From: JAOUEA01 sp040882605
GTDB taxonomy: Bacteria > Actinomycetota > UBA4738 > HRBIN12
Direction of reading: 5' to 3'
NCBI GenBank assembly: GCA_040882605.1
Contig: JBBEAY010000065.1
Location: 6,431-70,430 of the forward strand
DNA: 64,000 nucleotides
Below the pieces are notes generated by a model. That model worked only from the letters and a program-made list of their open reading frames with translations, was not told the origin of the DNA and made no database searches. Of this stretch, positions 19,886-28,454 are shown in pieces. A program made the translations under genes and the position numbers. Numbering within the stretch: position 1 is the first letter of the stretch; each line of letters opens with the position of its first letter.

Positions 19886-20766
19886 CCGACCAACCGGCCA
19901 TCCAGTCGGCCATCACTCCTGGGCCGGCAGTCTTGTCCGTTGACGAAGCTCGTCGGCGTCGGTTGCGCCCGTGGGCGATCGTCGGGGCGATCGTCGTGGC
20001 GCTCGTCACCGGAGGGGTCACTCTCAGCTATACACGGGTGTTCGGCGCGCGCGTCCTCGAGGTCGAGGGTGAGGAACATCTGGCTCCGCGCCAAGTGCTG
20101 CGCGCCGCGGGGGTCAGCTCCGGGACGAACGTGGCGCATCTCGACGAAGCTGCGGTTGAATCTCGACTCGAGATGGAGTCTTGGATCCTCGACTCGAGGG
20201 TTGAGACATCGCTGCCGGGAACGATCGTGATCTCGGTGGTCGAGCGCACACCCGTGCTGGTGAGCGAGCTCGACGGCACGCGTCGCATGGTCGCGAGCGA
20301 CGGCACCGTGCTCGGGCGAGCGCCATGGTCGAGCGCCCTCCCCGAGGTTTCGACGGTAGACGGCACTGCGGCATCGACCGAGATGATCCGGAGGGCAGGC
20401 GCTGTGGTGAGGGCGATGGCGCCGACGCTGCGCGCGCGGGTCGAGACCGTCATCGTCGCGACCGACGGTGCCGTATCGCTCGTCATCGACGCCAAGGTCG
20501 AGGTGCGCTATGGCATGGTCGAGGAGACGTCAGCGAAGGCGCAGGCCCTGGATGCGATCCTCGAGTTCGCCGAGCGAGAGGGCAGGGGGCTGGTGTCGAT
20601 CGACGTGTCGGCTCCGGCCGCTCCGACGGCGAGGTTCGAGGGCTCGCCGATGCCGATCTCGGTACCTGACCCCTCGGCCGACGTGCCAGCGCAGGGTGCC
20701 CCGAGCGCCACACCTGCCGAGGACCCGGCCGGCGATGCCGACCCCACCGAGTCACCGTCGGTATGA
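19882..20766 (+). CDS. ftsQ: Cell division protein FtsQ (POTRA domain)
   Basis: A 294-residue bitopic membrane protein. It has a ~32-residue cytoplasmic tail, one membrane helix (about residues 33-53), then a POTRA domain (FGARVLEVEGEEHLAPRQVL onward) and the FtsQ/DivIB beta domain, recognised by VERTPVLVSELDG. The last ~40 residues are Pro/Ala/Asp-rich and look disordered. FtsQ scaffolds FtsL and FtsB at the divisome. It ends the overlapping series; ftsZ follows with its own promoter. Confidence 0.9.
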   Translation: MTDQPAIQSAITPGPAVLSVDEARRRRLRPWAIVGAIVVALVTGGVTLSYTRVFGARVLEVEGEEHLAPRQVLRAAGVSSGTNVAHLDEAAVESRLEMESWILDSRVETSLPGTIVISVVERTPVLVSELDGTRRMVASDGTVLGRAPWSSALPEVSTVDGTAASTEMIRRAGAVVRAMAPTLRARVETVIVATDGAVSLVIDAKVEVRYGMVEETSAKAQALDAILEFAEREGRGLVSIDVSAPAAPTARFEGSPMPISVPDPSADVPAQGAPSATPAEDPAGDADPTESPSV

Positions 20767-20815
20767 GCCGTCCGATCGCTGTCATCTGAGGGAGCAATCA
20801 GGTTCACGCAGAGAC

Positions 20816-20844
20816 TTGACGTACCAGCCGATCCTTAGTAGTTT
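20816..20844 (+). promoter_or_regulatory. ftsZ promoter
   Basis: TTGACG (20816-20821) and TAGTTT (20839-20844) are separated by exactly 17 bases in an unusually A+T-rich intergenic region. Transcription would start near 20851, about 140 bases before the chosen ftsZ start, leaving a long untranslated leader. A short inverted repeat TCTAC-GTCAT-GTAGA (20852-20866) lies at the expected start point. Confidence 0.65.
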
Positions 20845-20870
20845 GCAGAACTCTACGTCATGTAGATATG

Positions 20871-20899
20871 ACAATAACCGTACACTTAACGGTTAATGT
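20871..20899. repeat. Inverted repeat in the ftsZ leader
   Basis: ACAATAACCGT (20871-20881) and ACGGTTAATGT (20889-20899) are complementary at ten of eleven positions with a seven-base spacer. The element lies between the promoter and the ribosome-binding site, so it could be an operator or an RNA hairpin. Its low G+C stands out against the surrounding sequence. Confidence 0.55.
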
Positions 20900-20989
20900 T
20901 GTGGGTCAAACGTAGGTAAAGGGTGGGAAGGAACGTAGCGACAATTCCCCAGGTAGATGGCGAGCTTCGGCCCGTTGGAGGAAGACGAG

Positions 20990-22162
20990 ATGGACGTTCC
21001 CCAGAACTACCTCGCCGTGATCAAGGTGGTCGGTATCGGCGGTGGTGGCGTGAACGCGGTGAACCGCATGATCGAGGCAGGCTTGCGGGGTGTCGAGTTC
21101 ATCGCCGTCAACACCGACGCGCAGACCCTGCTGATGTCCGATGCGGAGGTGAAGCTCGACATCGGACGTGAGACGACCCGGGGTCTGGGGGCCGGCTCCG
21201 ATCCGGAAGTCGGCAAGTCCGCATCGACGGGGCACGCCGATGAGATCGAGGAGATACTCAAAGGCGCCGACATGGTCTTCATCACCGCCGGCGAGGGCGG
21301 CGGCACCGGCACCGGCGGAGCACCGGTCGTGGCTGAGGTCGCCAAGGGCCTCGGCGCCCTCACGATCGGTGTGGTGACTCGTCCGTTCGGCTTCGAGGGC
21401 CGCAGGCGAGCGACGCAGGCCGACGTCGGTATCACCGAGCTGAAGAAGGCCGTCGACACGCTCATCGTCGTGCCGAACGACCGGTTGCTCCAGGTGGCCG
21501 ACCCGAACATGCCGATGGTCGAGGCGTTCCGCATGGCCGACCAGGTTCTCTACCAAGGGGTCGACGGCATCACCTCGCTGATCACCACACCCGGGCTGAT
21601 CAACCTCGACTTCGCCGACGTCAAGTCGGTCATGTCGGGCGCCGGGTCGGCCCTCATGGGCATCGGGATCGGTTCCGGCGCGGACCGTGCCACCGAGGCG
21701 TCGAAAGCCGCGATCAGCTCGCCGCTGCTCGAAAGCTCGATCGACGGCGCCAAGGGGGTGCTGCTGTCGATCGCCGGGCCAACCGACCTGACCCTGCACG
21801 AGGTGAACCAGGCAGCCGAGGCGATCACCCGGGTGGCCCACCCCGACGCGAACATAATCTTCGGCGCGGTCGTCGATGACGCACTAGGCGAAGAGGTCCG
21901 CGTCACCGTTGTGGCGGCAGGCTTCGACAAGGTCGCCCCGAACGCGTCCGGCGGCAATCAATTCGAGTCGCGGCTCTCGCGGCTGCTCGAGGAGCCTGTG
22001 CGCTCTGACGAGCCGCAAGCGCACGGAGCGCTCCCGTCGATCCTGGCCGACGAGGTCGAAGACGAGGGCGATGTGTTCACGACGGGCGAGCGCGATCCAC
22101 AACGTTCGGTGTCGTTCGACGCCGAGGAGGATCTCGACATCCCGGACTTCCTGAAGAGCTGA
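20990..22162 (+). CDS. ftsZ: Cell division protein FtsZ
   Basis: A 390-residue tubulin-like GTPase that forms the Z ring. The conserved region begins at PQNYLAVIKVVGIGGGG; the GTP-binding tubulin signature is GGGTGTGGAP, and NVDFADV is replaced by INLDFADVKSVM in the T7 region. A variable acidic linker leads to the C-terminal peptide DLDIPDFLKS, the docking site for SepF and other partners. I chose ATG 20990 because GGAGGA sits at good distance; ATG 20957 would add 11 residues. Confidence 0.96.
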   Translation: MDVPQNYLAVIKVVGIGGGGVNAVNRMIEAGLRGVEFIAVNTDAQTLLMSDAEVKLDIGRETTRGLGAGSDPEVGKSASTGHADEIEEILKGADMVFITAGEGGGTGTGGAPVVAEVAKGLGALTIGVVTRPFGFEGRRRATQADVGITELKKAVDTLIVVPNDRLLQVADPNMPMVEAFRMADQVLYQGVDGITSLITTPGLINLDFADVKSVMSGAGSALMGIGIGSGADRATEASKAAISSPLLESSIDGAKGVLLSIAGPTDLTLHEVNQAAEAITRVAHPDANIIFGAVVDDALGEEVRVTVVAAGFDKVAPNASGGNQFESRLSRLLEEPVRSDEPQAHGALPSILADEVEDEGDVFTTGERDPQRSVSFDAEEDLDIPDFLKS

Positions 22163-22213
22163 CCAGAAGAACCGACGTAGCCCGAACCTCGCTCCATAGG
22201 CCCGGCAGGACGT

Positions 22214-22283
22214 GGGGGCGGGGAGAGATCGAGACCGGAGGCGACCTTCCCCCGCCTCTTGGCCGAGAGCCCTCCCCGCCCCC
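22214..22283 (+). terminator. Nested hairpin after ftsZ, probable terminator
   Basis: GGGGGCGGGGAG (22214-22225) pairs perfectly with CTCCCCGCCCCC (22272-22283). A shorter stem, GAGGCG/CGCCTC, lies inside the 46-base loop. A modest T-rich stretch (GTTCTCGTTTTCG) follows. It probably ends transcription of the dcw operon before yggS, although the loop is long for a classical terminator. Confidence 0.5.
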
Positions 22284-22377
22284 GTTCTCGTTTTCGTTCG
22301 GGGGGTGGTGCCGCGCATGTCGGTGGCATCGATGACGACGGGTCGGTGATGCCTCTCTCATCCGATGGCGTGGCACG

Positions 22378-23121
22378 ATGACGCACATGCACGCCGCACG
22401 AGCCCAGATCGAGCGCAACATCGAGACGGTCCGGGCGAACATCGCGCGTGCATGCGGGCGGTCCGGGCGCGAGGAGTCATCGGTGCTACTCGTTGCGGCA
22501 GCCAAGACGCAGCCGGTCGAGTCGATCCGTTGGGTCGTCGAGGCGGGTGTCACCGCGATCGGGCAGAACTACGTCCGGGAGCTGCGCGACCTGCACGGAG
22601 CGGTCCCCGGCGCGCGTTGGCACTTCATCGGCGCGCTGCAGACCGGCTCGGTCCACCACGTGGCTGCACTCGCCGATGTCGTGGAGACGGTGTCGGGCCT
22701 GCGTGCGACCGAGCGCCTGGCTCGCCGCGCCGCCGAGGCCGGACGCACGATCGACACCCTCATCGAGGTCGACTTCACCGGCGATCGCACGGGCGTGATG
22801 CCCGACGACGTACCTTCCTTCGCTGACCATGTGGCGGGGCTCCAGGGCCTACACCTGAGCGGGCTCATGACCATTCTCCCGCTTGGCCCGCCGCTCGGCG
22901 AGACGCTCGATGACGCTCGTCCGTGGTTCCGCCGGCTGCGTGAGCTGCGCGATGCCCTCAGGCGAAACCATGCCGACATGGTGGACTTGAGCATGGGGAT
23001 GTCGTTGGATTACGAGGCTGCAGTAGAGGAAGGCGCTACGATGGTCCGGATCGGCACGGCGTTGTTCGGTCCCAGAGAACCGAAGACAGAGCCGGGACGG
23101 GCGCCACAGGGCGCCCCGTGA
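22378..23121 (+). CDS. YggS/YlmE-family pyridoxal-phosphate homeostasis protein
   Basis: A 247-residue alanine-racemase-like PLP-binding barrel without racemase activity in the family. Lys43, in AAAKTQP, is the expected Schiff-base lysine. Further family marks are IGQNYVRELRD, WHFIGALQTG, GLMTI and SMGMSLDYEAAVEEGATMVRIGTALFG. The gene sits between ftsZ and sepF, as in many Gram-positive genomes. No strong Shine-Dalgarno sequence precedes ATG 22378; ATG 22387 is an alternative. Confidence 0.9.
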   Translation: MTHMHAARAQIERNIETVRANIARACGRSGREESSVLLVAAAKTQPVESIRWVVEAGVTAIGQNYVRELRDLHGAVPGARWHFIGALQTGSVHHVAALADVVETVSGLRATERLARRAAEAGRTIDTLIEVDFTGDRTGVMPDDVPSFADHVAGLQGLHLSGLMTILPLGPPLGETLDDARPWFRRLRELRDALRRNHADMVDLSMGMSLDYEAAVEEGATMVRIGTALFGPREPKTEPGRAPQGAP

Positions 23122-23151
23122 CACTGACCCGGGACACGAGAGGAAACGGAG

Positions 23152-23622
23152 ATGGCCGGCGTGTGGAAGAAGACCCTCAACTACCTGGGGCTCGTCGAAG
23201 AAGACGAAGACTTCGTGGACGATATGCCCGAGGCCGACCCGGCGCCGGTGCGGCGCATGCGGCCGCAGGCCGTTCGTGAGGTGCCCGCCGAGTCCGAAGG
23301 CGTGGTGCGAACGATCGCATCGCCCCGCTCGGTCTCTTCCGGCATGAGCTCGATCCACAAGTCCGAGCCCAAGCGGTTCAACGAAGCCCGAGAGGTGGCC
23401 GACCGCTTCAAGGACGGCACCGCGGTCATCATGAACCTGCAGGCGACCGAGGACGCGATCGCGAGGCGTCTCGTCGACTTCGCGAGCGGGCTCGTCTACG
23501 GACTCGACGGCAAGATCGAGCTCGTGGCCAACCGCGTCTACCTGCTTAGCCCTGCCGATGTCGAGGTGTCGGTCGAGGAACGCGAACGGATCGCCGGCAC
23601 GGGCTTCTACAACCAGTTCTGA
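23152..23622 (+). CDS. sepF: Cell division protein SepF
   Basis: A 156-residue protein. An N-terminal amphipathic region (MAGVWKKTLNYLGLVEEDED) fits membrane binding. A linker of ~60 residues leads to the SepF core at the C-terminus (VIMNLQATEDAIARRLVDF and ANRVYLLSP). SepF anchors FtsZ filaments to the membrane and is the usual substitute in actinobacteria, which lack FtsA. ATG with GGAG close upstream. Confidence 0.93.
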   Translation: MAGVWKKTLNYLGLVEEDEDFVDDMPEADPAPVRRMRPQAVREVPAESEGVVRTIASPRSVSSGMSSIHKSEPKRFNEAREVADRFKDGTAVIMNLQATEDAIARRLVDFASGLVYGLDGKIELVANRVYLLSPADVEVSVEERERIAGTGFYNQF

Positions 23623-23732
23623 GCGAGAGAGACTGCGATCCTGAGCGCGAGAGAGCCTGCCGGAACGCCGCGAGGCGGCCTGGTGAGCCCGTCGACCGTA
23701 GGCCCAGGCGCTGCTGTTAGCCTCTGCATCCG

Positions 23733-23999
23733 ATGATTCGACTGATCTGCCTCGCGCTCACGCTCATCTGGCTGATCCTGCTGATCCGGGTCATCCTGAG
23801 CTGGGTGCAGCTCGCGGGCTGGCGCCCACCCGCCAGCGGTCCGCTACGCTCCGCGTACGAATTGTTGCACGACGTGACCGAACCACCGCTTCGCATGCTC
23901 CGCCGCATCCTCCCTCCGGCAGGTATGTTCGACCTCTCGGTCGTTGTGGCGTTCATCATCATCTTCGTTCTGCAGGCGGCGCTCTGCAGGCCCCGATGA
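23733..23999 (+). CDS. YggT-family membrane protein
   Basis: An 88-residue protein with two hydrophobic spans and the YggT signature between them (RVILSWV and DVTEPPLRMLRRILPP). YggT proteins are membrane proteins of uncertain role, often encoded with sepF and divIVA. TAGCCT (23718-23723) ends nine bases before the ATG and no Shine-Dalgarno sequence is present, so a leaderless message is possible. Confidence 0.88.
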   Translation: MIRLICLALTLIWLILLIRVILSWVQLAGWRPPASGPLRSAYELLHDVTEPPLRMLRRILPPAGMFDLSVVVAFIIIFVLQAALCRPR

Positions 24000-24016
24000 C
24001 CAGGAGGGGATGATCC

Positions 24017-25075
24017 ATGGGCCAGAAGAAGACAAGAGGCAAGGACACGAGCACCCCCGAGGCCTCGGTCGGGCGATCGAGCCTGACGCCGATAGACGTC
24101 CAACAGAAGGAGTTCCGCGTCTCGCGCTTCGGCGGCTACAAGATGCGCGACGTCGATGAGTTCCTCGATCAGATCACCGATACGTTCACGGCGATCGCCA
24201 CAGAGAACGATCGACTCCGCGCGGGCGGCGCGGCGCCGATGGTGGGTTCGCCCGACCTCGACGATGTGGGGCGTCAGGCCGACGAGATCATCGCTCGCGC
24301 GCGCGCCCAGGCCGCTCGCATCACCGGGGAAGCGAAGGCGGTGAGTGCGGCGGCGGCCGTGTCAGCGAGCGGCCCTGCAGATCGTGTCGCCGTGAACGCC
24401 TTCCTCTCGCGCGAGCGGGAGTTCCTGCAGTCCCTCGCTGGGCTCGTGCAGGAACACGCCGAAGCGGTCAAGGGCATGGCCAAGTCCGCACGGCCTGCTT
24501 CCGGTCGCGCCAAGCCTGCGGCGGCAGTGGCCGTGGTGACGACCGCAGCCGCGACGACAGCCTCCGACTCCACGGCGCCGTCAGCGGACCTCGGAGCTGC
24601 TGACGCCCCGGCAACGGACGCCCCGGCAACGGACGCCCCGGCAACGAGCGCCCCTGCGACGGGCGCTCCGGCAACGGGCGCCCCGGCAACGGACGCCCCG
24701 GCAACGAGCGCCCCTGCGACGGGCGCTCCGGCAACGGGCGCCCCGGCAACGGGCGCCCCGGCAACGGACGCCCCGGCAACGGACGCCCCGGCAACGGGCG
24801 TCCCGGTGACCGACACCTCGGCGATCGGTGAGACACCCGCGCCGGCGGCGACCGAACGATCGATAGAGCGTGAGCCGGCCCGAGTGAACGCGGACGAGCC
24901 GGGCCCGTCCTCAGATGGTGAGCCGCAGCGGCAGCCTGTGCGCGAGCCGACGAGGGTGCCCGAGTCGGAGACGACCGTGCACGTGCAGGAGCCGGCGCCG
25001 GCGACCGCGTCGCGCGGTGACGGCGACACCGAAGGAGATCGTTCGCTGCGCGAGCTCTTCTGGGGCGAGGACTGA
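24017..25075 (+). CDS. DivIVA-domain protein (Wag31-like) with a repetitive linker
   Basis: 352 residues. The N-terminal DivIVA domain is seen in LTPIDVQQKEFRVSRFGGY and MRDVDEFLDQITDTF (about residues 24-60), followed by a coiled coil. From about residue 196 a low-complexity linker carries 13 copies of a five-residue repeat (Asp/Ser/Gly-Ala-Pro-Ala-Thr). The tail is acidic and ends LRELFWGED. DivIVA proteins mark curved membrane at poles and septa and direct wall growth. Excellent ribosome-binding site (AGGAGGGG). Confidence 0.9.
   Translation: MGQKKTRGKDTSTPEASVGRSSLTPIDVQQKEFRVSRFGGYKMRDVDEFLDQITDTFTAIATENDRLRAGGAAPMVGSPDLDDVGRQADEIIARARAQAARITGEAKAVSAAAAVSASGPADRVAVNAFLSREREFLQSLAGLVQEHAEAVKGMAKSARPASGRAKPAAAVAVVTTAAATTASDSTAPSADLGAADAPATDAPATDAPATSAPATGAPATGAPATDAPATSAPATGAPATGAPATGAPATDAPATDAPATGVPVTDTSAIGETPAPAATERSIEREPARVNADEPGPSSDGEPQRQPVREPTRVPESETTVHVQEPAPATASRGDGDTEGDRSLRELFWGED
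24602..24796 (+). repeat. 15-bp coding tandem repeat in divIVA (13 units)
   Basis: Thirteen units of the form GACGCCCCGGCAACG with small variations, plus a degenerate fourteenth (24797-24811). Units 3-6 (24632-24691) and 7-10 (24692-24751) are identical 60-bp blocks, so a recent duplication of four units is evident. Because 15 is a multiple of three, copy-number change keeps the frame. Confidence 0.9.
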
Positions 25076-25305
25076 CCCCCAAAGGCGGGGCGCGCAGGTA
25101 CGGGCGCGACGTCGCGGCTCGCTATCTCGCCGCCGTCTCGCTGGGCGCGCTCTGCTTAGTGACCCTCACCGCGGGCATGGCGATCGAGCGCGGCGCCACC
25201 CTCGTGGGCGTCGCCGTCGTGGCAGGGGTTTTGTCGCTCGCCTCGTTCGCCGACGCCACGCTCAGGCGCCTGCGGGTGAGCCCCGGTCCGCGCGCCGGAG
25301 GCTGA
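25072..25305 (+). CDS. Possible small two-span membrane protein with a CTG start
   Basis: A frame open from 25021 to TGA 25303-25305 would encode two hydrophobic helices (YLAAVSLGALCLVTLTAGMA and LVGVAVVAGVLSLASF) flanked by basic ends. There is no ATG, GTG or TTG before GTG 25159, which lies inside the first helix. CTG 25072 overlaps the divIVA stop (CTGA) with the same geometry as other overlaps here and has GGGGCGAGGA upstream. It overlaps the end of ileS by 44 bases on the other strand. The coding status and start are both inferred. Confidence 0.4.
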   Translation: MTPKGGARRYGRDVAARYLAAVSLGALCLVTLTAGMAIERGATLVGVAVVAGVLSLASFADATLRRLRVSPGPRAGG

Positions 25306-28300
25306 TCCGCACCCGCTCGCCCTCGATCGAGGTATCGACGGTCGTTGCATCGACTTCCTCTTCGCGAACGTCGAGCGCGAGGGTCTCGCCGGCGATCGTC
25401 TCCCGGTGCGCGGCGAGCGCCGCGGTGACGATCGGACCCGCTTCCACGCCGAGGTGGATGCGATCGACGATCTCGAGCCCGGCGCCTTTCCGCGCGTCCT
25501 GGATCGCCCGGATCAACTCGCGCGCGACGCCTTCGCGCCGCAGGTCGTCGGTGAGCTCGAGGTCGAGCGCGAGCGTGATGCCGCCTTCGCTGGCCACGCC
25601 CCACCCTTGCTTGACGTCCTGGGTCAGGTCGACGTCGCCGGGACCGAGCGACACCTCGCCACCCGAGCTCGCGACGGTGACCGAAGCCCCGCTCGCGAGC
25701 TCGCCCGCGAGGGCACCGTCGTCGGCGCCGAGCGCTGCCGCGACGTCCTTGACGCGATGGCCGAGCGCCGGACCGAGCGCCTTGAAGTTCGGCTTGGCGT
25801 GCCAGCGCCCGAAGGACTCCGCGGACTCGGCGAAGACCACCCGATGAACGTTCAGCTCCTCGGCGACGATGTCGAGCAACGATCCGAGCCCCGCGTGGCT
25901 GCCGGGAAGATGCACGACGGCCTCCGAGAGCGGCTGGCGCACACGGGTCTTCGTGGCGGTGCGCACGGCCCTGCCGAGTCCCACGATGGTGCGCGCCGCA
26001 GCCATGGCCACGTCGAGCTCGTGGTCGATCGCGGCCTCGTCGGCCGAGGGGTAGTCGGCGAGATGCACCGACTCGGAGCGACCGGGTCTGCCGGCGGCGA
26101 GGTTGCGCCACATCACGTCGGCGATGAACGGCGTGAACGGGGCGAGCAACGCCGAGATGGTGACCAGGCACTCGTACAACGTGTGGAACGCGGCCGAGGC
26201 GTCCTCGCCCGCCTCACCGCCCGGGTTCCAGAAGCGACGCCGTGAACGGCGGACGTACCAGTTGGAGAGATCGTCGACGAACCGCTCGATGTGGCGGCCC
26301 GCGCCGGTGGCGTCGTAGGCATCGAGGCCGTCGCGGGCTGCGCGGACCGTCTGCGCGAGCTGGGAGAGCACCCAGCGGTCGAGCAGTGGCCGCTCGGCGA
26401 GCGGGGGCGCCGCCGATGACGGGTCGAAGCCGTCGGCCGTCGCGTAGGTGACGAAGAACGCATGCACGTGGCGGAGCGTGAGCAAGAACTGCCGCAGCAC
26501 GTCGTCGAGCACCTCGTGGCCGATGCGGCGCGAGGCCCACGGCGAGCCGTTCGTGATCATGAACCAGCGCAGAGCATCGGCGCCTTGGCGATCGAGCGCC
26601 TCCCAAGGGTCGAACATGTTGCCGAGCGACTTCGACATCTTGCGGCCGTCGGCCGCGATGATGTGCCCGAGGCAGGCGACGTTGCGGTAGGCCGTCGAAT
26701 CGAAATGCAGCACGCCCTCGGCCATGAGCGTGTAGAACCAGCCGCGGGTCTGGTCGATCGCCTCTGAGATGAAGTCGGCAGGGAAGTGCCGCTCGAACTC
26801 CTCGACGCCCCGCCCGAGCTCCGGGTGATACCCCCACTGCGCGAACGGCATCGCGCCCGAGTCGTACCAGGTGTCGATGACCTCGGGAACACGCCGAGCC
26901 TTCTCTCCACACTCGCGGCAGTCGAAGTCGATCTCGTCGATCGCGGGGCGGTGCGGGTCGACATCGGTCACGTCACGCCCGGCGAGCTCACCGAGCTCGG
27001 TGAGCGAGCCGACTACCCGCAGGTGGCCCTGGGGGCAGCGCCAGATCGGCAGGGGAGTGCCCCAGTAGCGTTCGCGCGAGAGCGCCCAGTCGACGTTGTT
27101 CTCGAGCCAGTTGCCGTAGCGCCCGTTCTTGATGTGATCGGGGTACCACCCGACCTGGTCGTTCACCTCGAGCAGGCGGTCCTTCACCTCGGTAGTGCGC
27201 ACGTACCACGAGGTGCGCGCGTAATACAGGAGCGGCGTCTTGCAGCGCCAGCAGAACGGGTAGTTGTGTTCGTAAGTCTCCGAGCGCAGCAGCACCCCTC
27301 GCTCACGGAGATCCTCGACGATCATCGGGTCGGCGTCCTTCACGAATAGGCCGCGCACGAACTCGGGGGCGAGGTCGGTGAACCGGCCGTCGTCGCCGAC
27401 CGGCTTGTGCATGGGCCATCCGTGGGCGCGCCCCACCGCGAGGTCCTCGGGGCCGAACGCCGGCGCGATGTGCACGATGCCGGTGCCGTCGTCCATCGAG
27501 ACGAAAGCGCCCGCGACGACCCGATGGGCGCCGTCGACGTTGGGGTACGGCGGCTGGTACCCCAGGCCGACCAACGACGCGCCTTCGATGGATCGGACAC
27601 GTCGCCAGCCTTCCTTGAGGACCTCAGCTGCGAGAGGCTCGGCCACGATCACCCGTTCGGCGTCGCGTTCCATCACGAGATAGGTTGCGCCCGGGTCGAC
27701 GGCGATCCCGGCGTTCGAGGGAAGGGTCCATGGTGTGGTGGTCCACACGAGCAGCGATGCCCCGTCGAGGTCCGCGTCGCTCGCTTCAACGATCGGGAAC
27801 CGCACGAACACGCTCGGGTCCTCGACGGTCTCATACCCCTGCGCCACCTCGGCGTCAGATAGGGCGGTGCCGCACCGTGGGCAGTACGCCGTGACCCGGT
27901 CGTCTTCGCGCAGCAGGCCCTTTTCGAACAGCGACTTCAGCGACCACCAGACCGACTCGACGTACGCCGGCGCCATCGTCCAGTACGCCTCGTCGAGGTC
28001 GACCCAGTAACCGATGCGCTCGGTGAGCCGTTCGAACTCGCCGACATAGCGTTTGACCGATGCGCGGCAGAGCTCGTTGAACTCCGCGATACCGAACGCC
28101 TCGATGTCGCGCTTGCCGGTGGTGCCGATCTCCTTCTCTACCTCGAGCTCGACCGGTAGCCCGTGGCAATCCCATCCACCTTTGCGGGGCACGAGGTGCC
28201 CGGTCATAGTCTTGAACCGCGGATAGACATCCTTGAATGTGCGAGGCTCCACGTGGTGCACGCCCGGCTTGCCGTTCGCCGTCGGTGGGCCCTCATAGAA

Positions 28301-28432
28301 GATCCACAGCGGAGCGCCTTCGCGTTGCGCGAGCGAGGCATGGAAGACGTCGCGGTCCTTCCAGAACGCGAGGATCTCGCGCTCGAGGTCGGGGAAGCTC
28401 ACCCCAGTGTCCACCGGCTCGAACACCGCCAT
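25262..28432 (-). CDS. ileS: Isoleucyl-tRNA synthetase, eukaryote-like (type 2)
   Basis: A 1056-residue class I synthetase that charges tRNA-Ile. The HIGH-like motif is GKPGVHH (54-60), the form seen in type 2 enzymes, which tend to resist mupirocin. KMSKS is at 598-602. GWDCHGLPVELEVEKE, the editing domain, CPRCGTALSDAE (zinc site) and a long C-terminal anticodon region are present. ATG 28432 is chosen because the frame upstream translates the leader repeats; AGGAAGGGG precedes it. Expression is probably controlled by the T-box leader upstream. Confidence 0.95.
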   Translation of the reverse strand: MAVFEPVDTGVSFPDLEREILAFWKDRDVFHASLAQREGAPLWIFYEGPPTANGKPGVHHVEPRTFKDVYPRFKTMTGHLVPRKGGWDCHGLPVELEVEKEIGTTGKRDIEAFGIAEFNELCRASVKRYVGEFERLTERIGYWVDLDEAYWTMAPAYVESVWWSLKSLFEKGLLREDDRVTAYCPRCGTALSDAEVAQGYETVEDPSVFVRFPIVEASDADLDGASLLVWTTTPWTLPSNAGIAVDPGATYLVMERDAERVIVAEPLAAEVLKEGWRRVRSIEGASLVGLGYQPPYPNVDGAHRVVAGAFVSMDDGTGIVHIAPAFGPEDLAVGRAHGWPMHKPVGDDGRFTDLAPEFVRGLFVKDADPMIVEDLRERGVLLRSETYEHNYPFCWRCKTPLLYYARTSWYVRTTEVKDRLLEVNDQVGWYPDHIKNGRYGNWLENNVDWALSRERYWGTPLPIWRCPQGHLRVVGSLTELGELAGRDVTDVDPHRPAIDEIDFDCRECGEKARRVPEVIDTWYDSGAMPFAQWGYHPELGRGVEEFERHFPADFISEAIDQTRGWFYTLMAEGVLHFDSTAYRNVACLGHIIAADGRKMSKSLGNMFDPWEALDRQGADALRWFMITNGSPWASRRIGHEVLDDVLRQFLLTLRHVHAFFVTYATADGFDPSSAAPPLAERPLLDRWVLSQLAQTVRAARDGLDAYDATGAGRHIERFVDDLSNWYVRRSRRRFWNPGGEAGEDASAAFHTLYECLVTISALLAPFTPFIADVMWRNLAAGRPGRSESVHLADYPSADEAAIDHELDVAMAAARTIVGLGRAVRTATKTRVRQPLSEAVVHLPGSHAGLGSLLDIVAEELNVHRVVFAESAESFGRWHAKPNFKALGPALGHRVKDVAAALGADDGALAGELASGASVTVASSGGEVSLGPGDVDLTQDVKQGWGVASEGGITLALDLELTDDLRREGVARELIRAIQDARKGAGLEIVDRIHLGVEAGPIVTAALAAHRETIAGETLALDVREEEVDATTVDTSIEGERVRISLRRADRGSPAGA

Positions 28433-28454
28433 CGTCCCACCCCTTCCTCCCGGC

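Noticed and set aside
20957..20989. Eleven-residue longer FtsZ from ATG 20957
   Set aside because: It has only a weak AGGTAG upstream, while ATG 20990 has GGAGGA at good distance and matches the usual FtsZ N-terminus; kept as an alternative.
24602..24811. Possible CRISPR array or satellite
   Set aside because: The repeats have no spacers, the period is 15 bases, and they lie in frame inside divIVA.
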